A stretch of 64,000 bases of DNA. It comes from Lachnospiraceae bacterium (GTDB lineage Bacteria; Bacillota; Clostridia; Lachnospirales; Lachnospiraceae). Of this stretch, positions 61,187-64,000 are shown in pieces (position 1 is the first letter of the stretch; the number at the start of each line of letters is the position of its first letter). Position numbers and translations under genes: made by a program. The notes under the pieces are model-generated. The model was not told the DNA's origin. It was given only the letters and a program-made list of their open reading frames with translations, and did not search any database. Location of the stretch: contig JAGBEO010000008.1 in the NCBI GenBank assembly GCA_017936885.1, positions 62,001-126,000 on the forward strand, in the 5' to 3' direction.

Positions 61187-62170
61187 ATGAAAGTTAGTAA
61201 AATCGTCGAAAAAAGAACAAACAAAAGAGATGCTTTGGGCTTTCTTTTGTTTGTTTTTTTGTTGCCTTATGTGTGTGCCTGCCTGTGGGGGCATGTGGGA
61301 GAAGAGACCAGAGAGGTAGTTGCTGACAGGGAACAGCGCAAAGAGATACAGGCAGCAGTGCCATATTGGGTAGAGGTATCCATGGAATGGGGAACCTGGG
61401 AACTGCCTGCGGAAGAATATCTGATCTACAGACTTGCAGAAACGATGCAGGGAGATTATGAAAAAGAAGCCTTGAAAGCGCAGGCAGTGCTTTTGAGAAC
61501 CGAAGTGGTGCAGTCTTATAAAATGCAGAAAAATGGACGGATACAGGTAGAGGATGCCGGATTTACTACGTTCTATCATGAAAACAGTCAAGAAGGGCTG
61601 GAGCAATATCAACAGGCGGTAGAAGAGACAAAAGGATTGTATCTGTGCTATCAGGGACAGCCTGTTCAGGCATCCTATTTTAAGGTGAGCAATGGACAGA
61701 CAAGAGATGCGGGGGAGGTATGGCATACTGACAAGTGTCCCTATCTTACCGGCATAGCCTGTGAGCAGGACAGAGCATCCGGAGAATGGAGCAGTACCGT
61801 GGTTATAGACAGGGATCATTACATACGGTGTCTTAGAACAATTGTAGGAGAAGCCTATTCGGAGGATACGCTGTGGAATGACGGGGAGTTTACTTATGAT
61901 AAGGCAGGATATGTGACGGAAGTAATATATACAGAGGAGGAAAAAGAGACAGAGATTGACGGAGAAACATTTCGGCATCTTTTCGGATTACATTCTGCGT
62001 CCTTTGAGACGGACAGGGATGAACTGCAGATAGTTTTTCATGTCACGGGAGTGGGCCACGGCTTCGGCATGAGTCAGTACGGTGCTAACTGCAGGGCATT
62101 AAACGGGGAAACATATGATGCGATTCTAAAAGATTTCTTTCCGGAAACAGAATTAGCAAAATTTGAATAA
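61187..62170 (+). CDS. spoIID: Stage II sporulation protein D, peptidoglycan lytic transglycosylase
   Basis: 327 residues. A basic N-terminus and a membrane anchor (about 16-35) precede the SpoIID domain: LPAEEYLIYRLAETMQGDYEKEALKAQA, where Glu85 in LAETM fits the catalytic acid. Zinc-type residues His180, Cys184 and Cys192 occur in EVWHTDKCPYLTGIAC, and the conserved end is TGVGHGFGMSQYGAN. SpoIID digests septal peptidoglycan in the mother cell, driving engulfment with SpoIIM and SpoIIP. GGGG 7 bp before ATG 61187 is the ribosome site. It is next to spoIIQ as in Bacillus. Confidence 0.93.
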   Translation: MKVSKIVEKRTNKRDALGFLLFVFLLPYVCACLWGHVGEETREVVADREQRKEIQAAVPYWVEVSMEWGTWELPAEEYLIYRLAETMQGDYEKEALKAQAVLLRTEVVQSYKMQKNGRIQVEDAGFTTFYHENSQEGLEQYQQAVEETKGLYLCYQGQPVQASYFKVSNGQTRDAGEVWHTDKCPYLTGIACEQDRASGEWSSTVVIDRDHYIRCLRTIVGEAYSEDTLWNDGEFTYDKAGYVTEVIYTEEEKETEIDGETFRHLFGLHSASFETDRDELQIVFHVTGVGHGFGMSQYGANCRALNGETYDAILKDFFPETELAKFE

Positions 62171-62193
62171 CTTGTCAGAAATGGGTAAGACTA
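62165..62193 (+). promoter_or_regulatory. Candidate SigF-like promoter of spoIIQ
   Basis: GGTAAGACTA (62184-62193) fits the SigF -10 pattern GGnnAnAHTR at every defined position. The nearest -35 is GAATA (62165-62169), 4 of 5 to GYATA, but the 14-bp spacer is shorter than usual. It overlaps the spoIID stop. spoIIQ is SigF-dependent in B. subtilis. Confidence 0.45.
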
Positions 62194-62233
62194 ACACCAT
62201 GAAACATATATGGAAAACAGGAGGCAAAGTTTC

Positions 62234-63211
62234 ATGGCAAGAAGAAATAGAAACAGTATCAGGAAAGAGAGAATAATTATGTTGGCATCCTCAGTGTTTG
62301 TACTGACGGCACTGACGGTAACCGGTGTTTACGTAAACAGGAATAACAAAGCGGAGCAGGAGGACTACGTGGTAGACTTCGAAGCACTCGAAGGACAAGG
62401 AAGCCAGACTGCGGAAAATATGATGTCCGGAGAAGAACTGGATACACTGTTTGCGGAAGTCGGAACAGATGATCTGGACTATGATCCCAGTTTTCAGGAA
62501 GCCAATTCCCTGAAGGTGGAAAATACGGATGAGGATGAAGAAAAATCAAAAGGGAAATCATCCTCAGATGATAAAAGTGATGAGACAGATCAGGATGTGA
62601 GCAAAAAGTCCAATGAGAAAGAGAACACAAACGATGACAAAAATCAGGACAAGCAGAGCGGTGCTTCTGATAAGGAGAAGAAAAAAGAAGAGGAAGAAGA
62701 AGCCGGCATGTTTGATGAGACAGTAGATACTGCTCTAAACGGCGAAGCGTTAGAGGAGGCGGAAGCAATCTCGACCACGGTACAGCCGGCGCTTGATTTC
62801 AATGAAGAGGATGGACTGGTATGGCCGATAGTGGGAGATGTGCTGATTAATTACAGTATGGATCAGACTATTTATTTCCCTACCTTGCAGCAGTATAAGT
62901 ATAATCCGGCAATTGTGATTTCGGCAGCACAGGGTGAGAATATTGCAGCGGCGGCGGACGGCCGCGTGACTTCCGTAAGTTATGATCCGGTGATCGGCAA
63001 TACGGTCGTTATGGATTTGGGCAACGGTTATGAGCTGACTTACGGGCAGCTTGATAATATCGTAGTCTCCGAGGGCAGCTATGTGAGTGTGGGAGACGGC
63101 ATCGGAACGGTAGCATCTCCGACGAAATATTACAGTCTGGAAGGAAATAATGTGTACTTTAAGCTGACCAAGGACGGAGAGCCGGTCAATCCTATGACCA
63201 AATTACAGTAG
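62234..63211 (+). CDS. spoIIQ: Stage II sporulation protein Q, degenerate LytM domain
   Basis: 325 residues. A basic N-terminus MARRNRNSIRKER, one membrane segment at about 17-36, an acidic, Lys/Asp/Ser/Glu-rich linker at about 100-170, and a C-terminal LytM/M23-like domain at about 195-325 (VWPIVGDVLINYSMDQT, AAADGRVTSV, IGNTVVMDLGNGYELTYGQL, VSVGDGIGTV). SpoIIQ is the forespore partner of SpoIIIAH across the engulfment septum. The zinc/catalytic positions of M23 enzymes are lost here: NPAIVI, ELTYGQL and NVYFKL stand where HxxxD, H and HxH would be. An upstream ATG (62210) is in frame, but AGGAGG precedes ATG 62234. Confidence 0.88.
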   Translation: MARRNRNSIRKERIIMLASSVFVLTALTVTGVYVNRNNKAEQEDYVVDFEALEGQGSQTAENMMSGEELDTLFAEVGTDDLDYDPSFQEANSLKVENTDEDEEKSKGKSSSDDKSDETDQDVSKKSNEKENTNDDKNQDKQSGASDKEKKKEEEEEAGMFDETVDTALNGEALEEAEAISTTVQPALDFNEEDGLVWPIVGDVLINYSMDQTIYFPTLQQYKYNPAIVISAAQGENIAAAADGRVTSVSYDPVIGNTVVMDLGNGYELTYGQLDNIVVSEGSYVSVGDGIGTVASPTKYYSLEGNNVYFKLTKDGEPVNPMTKLQ

Positions 63212-63286
63212 GATGAGGTAACGTCCCTCGTGTGAATAATGAAATATTGTGTGGTGTGAGCAGGAAAATAATATAGCAAAGCATAT

Positions 63287-63339
63287 GAAAGGTATTGTGT
63301 GTATTCCTAAACGGACTCTTGGATCATACAGTACCTTTC
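63287..63339 (+). other. Long stem-loop between spoIIQ and the amidohydrolase gene
   Basis: A 14-bp stem (63287-63300 with 63326-63339), two of the pairs G-U, with a 25-nt loop. The arms begin GAAAGGTATT and end GTACCTTTC. No U-run follows, only CTGTATAGACAG, itself a small hairpin. Could be a leader element of the next gene or a terminator variant. Confidence 0.5.
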
Positions 63340-63459
63340 TGTATAGACAGGATTTGCAAATGCCTATACATTTATTTCTGGCAGTTTGGAGAAGGGGCAA
63401 TCGTATATGAGAATCATAGGAGTATATGGATATCACGATACTCAGAAAAGGGAAAGCAC

Positions 63460-64000
63460 ATGTTAGTAATTATGAATGGAAAAATCAAGACCATGGAAAA
63501 TCAGGATTATGCAGAGGGCTATATTCAGATTGAGCAGGGAAAAATCGTGGCAATCGGAGATATGCATGATTTGGACAGGAGTGTGCTGCATAAGCTGGAT
63601 GATGTGCAGGTAATTGATGCCAGAGGCAATTTGGTTATGCCTGGGCTTATTGAAGCGCATTGTCATATGGGCATCACGGAGGAAAAGAAGGGCATGGAGG
63701 GAGATGACTGCAATGAAAATGTAGATCCCATCACGCCTTATCTGCGTGCCATAGATGCCATTAATCCCATGGATGCGGCATTTCATGATGCGCAGCAGGC
63801 AGGAATCACGTCAGCAATGATCGGACCGGGAAGCGCTAATGTAGTAGGAGGGCAGTTTGCTTTCTTAAAAACCTACGGTAGATGTATCGATCAGATGATT
63901 GTGAAAGCGCCTGCCGCCATGAAGGTTGCTTTCGGGGAGAATCCTAAAGTGAACTATTCCGGGCAGGAGACTTCGCCGTCAACCCGTATGGCGATTGCAG
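63460..64000 (+). CDS. Amidohydrolase-superfamily protein, 5' part (runs off the window)
   Basis: About 180 codons are present, with no stop before the window end. It starts MLVIMNGKIKTMENQDYAEG, the usual N-terminal beta-sandwich, and GLIEAHCHMGI carries the HxH metal motif near residue 66. IGPGSANVVGGQFAFLKTYG is characteristic of the subfamily annotated as amidohydrolase or imidazolonepropionase-like in Clostridia. These are metal-dependent cytoplasmic hydrolases; the substrate is not known. AAGGG 8 bp before ATG 63460 serves as ribosome site. Confidence 0.85.
   Translation, partial: MLVIMNGKIKTMENQDYAEGYIQIEQGKIVAIGDMHDLDRSVLHKLDDVQVIDARGNLVMPGLIEAHCHMGITEEKKGMEGDDCNENVDPITPYLRAIDAINPMDAAFHDAQQAGITSAMIGPGSANVVGGQFAFLKTYGRCIDQMIVKAPAAMKVAFGENPKVNYSGQETSPSTRMAIA

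Overview
The window looks like chromosomal backbone of a spore-forming, chemotactic member of the Clostridia, most likely a Lachnospiraceae species. The evidence is the combination of Firmicutes-type genes and order: glgC-glgD, spoVG, pth-mfd overlapping by 4 bp, murC followed by a DnaD-domain protein and a DnaI-like loader, spoIID-spoIIQ, spoVT, T-box control of ileS, strong AGGAGG ribosome-binding sites and middling GC. The genus is an inference. No rRNA, tRNA, CRISPR array, prophage or insertion sequence was found.

Layout. 1-6.5 kb: an exported propeller-like protein with a degenerate C39-like domain, a HAD phosphatase, queT behind a preQ1-I-like leader, an FMN-binding lipoprotein and a chemoreceptor. 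6.7-14.6 kb: a second, divergent chemoreceptor, then a sugar ABC importer (binding protein plus two permeases, no ATPase) followed by its YesM/YesN-type sensor kinase and AraC-type response regulator. 14.6-19.5 kb, minus strand: a divergent PRPP synthetase paralogue, a DnaI-like ATPase, a DnaD-domain protein and murC. 19.8-27 kb: glgC-glgD, spoVG, pth-mfd. 27-33.4 kb: a cysteine desulfurase, a 33-residue small protein, an alpha/beta hydrolase, a MurF-type ligase with a membrane-embedded N-terminus, a D-Ala-D-Ala ligase and spoVT. 33.5-41.4 kb: an intact C39-like peptidase on the minus strand, then a complete Opp/Dpp peptide importer (A-D-F-B-C) with an M20 amidohydrolase. 41.6-45.3 kb: pncB, an Eis-like acetyltransferase and a DegV protein. 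45.4-47.8 kb is a small accessory patch: an AT-rich membrane protein, an Rpn/PD-(D/E)XK protein with a substituted motif and an XRE regulator. 48-59.8 kb: T-box plus type-2-like ileS, glgP, an APH-fold kinase, hflX and an aconitase-family hydratase. 60-64 kb: a calcium-loop protein behind a SigD-like promoter, spoIID, spoIIQ and the start of an amidohydrolase.

How it fits together. Glycogen synthesis (glgC, glgD) and degradation (glgP) are both present but separate. Peptidoglycan genes (murC, the murF-like gene, ddl) and sporulation genes (spoVG, spoVT, spoIID, spoIIQ) are scattered. Upstream of spoIID, spoIIQ and spoVT I could read sequences resembling SigE, SigF and SigG promoters respectively, matching the regulation of the Bacillus orthologues. 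Most of the window is ordinary housekeeping sequence. The parts that merit a second look are the SigD-linked calcium-loop protein without a signal peptide, the membrane MurF-Ddl-hydrolase cluster, the fully degenerate SpoIIQ, the 33-residue protein, the two C39-type proteins, and the structured leaders upstream of queT, the Rpn gene and the terminal amidohydrolase. All start sites, promoters and hairpins were read by eye, with no database search.
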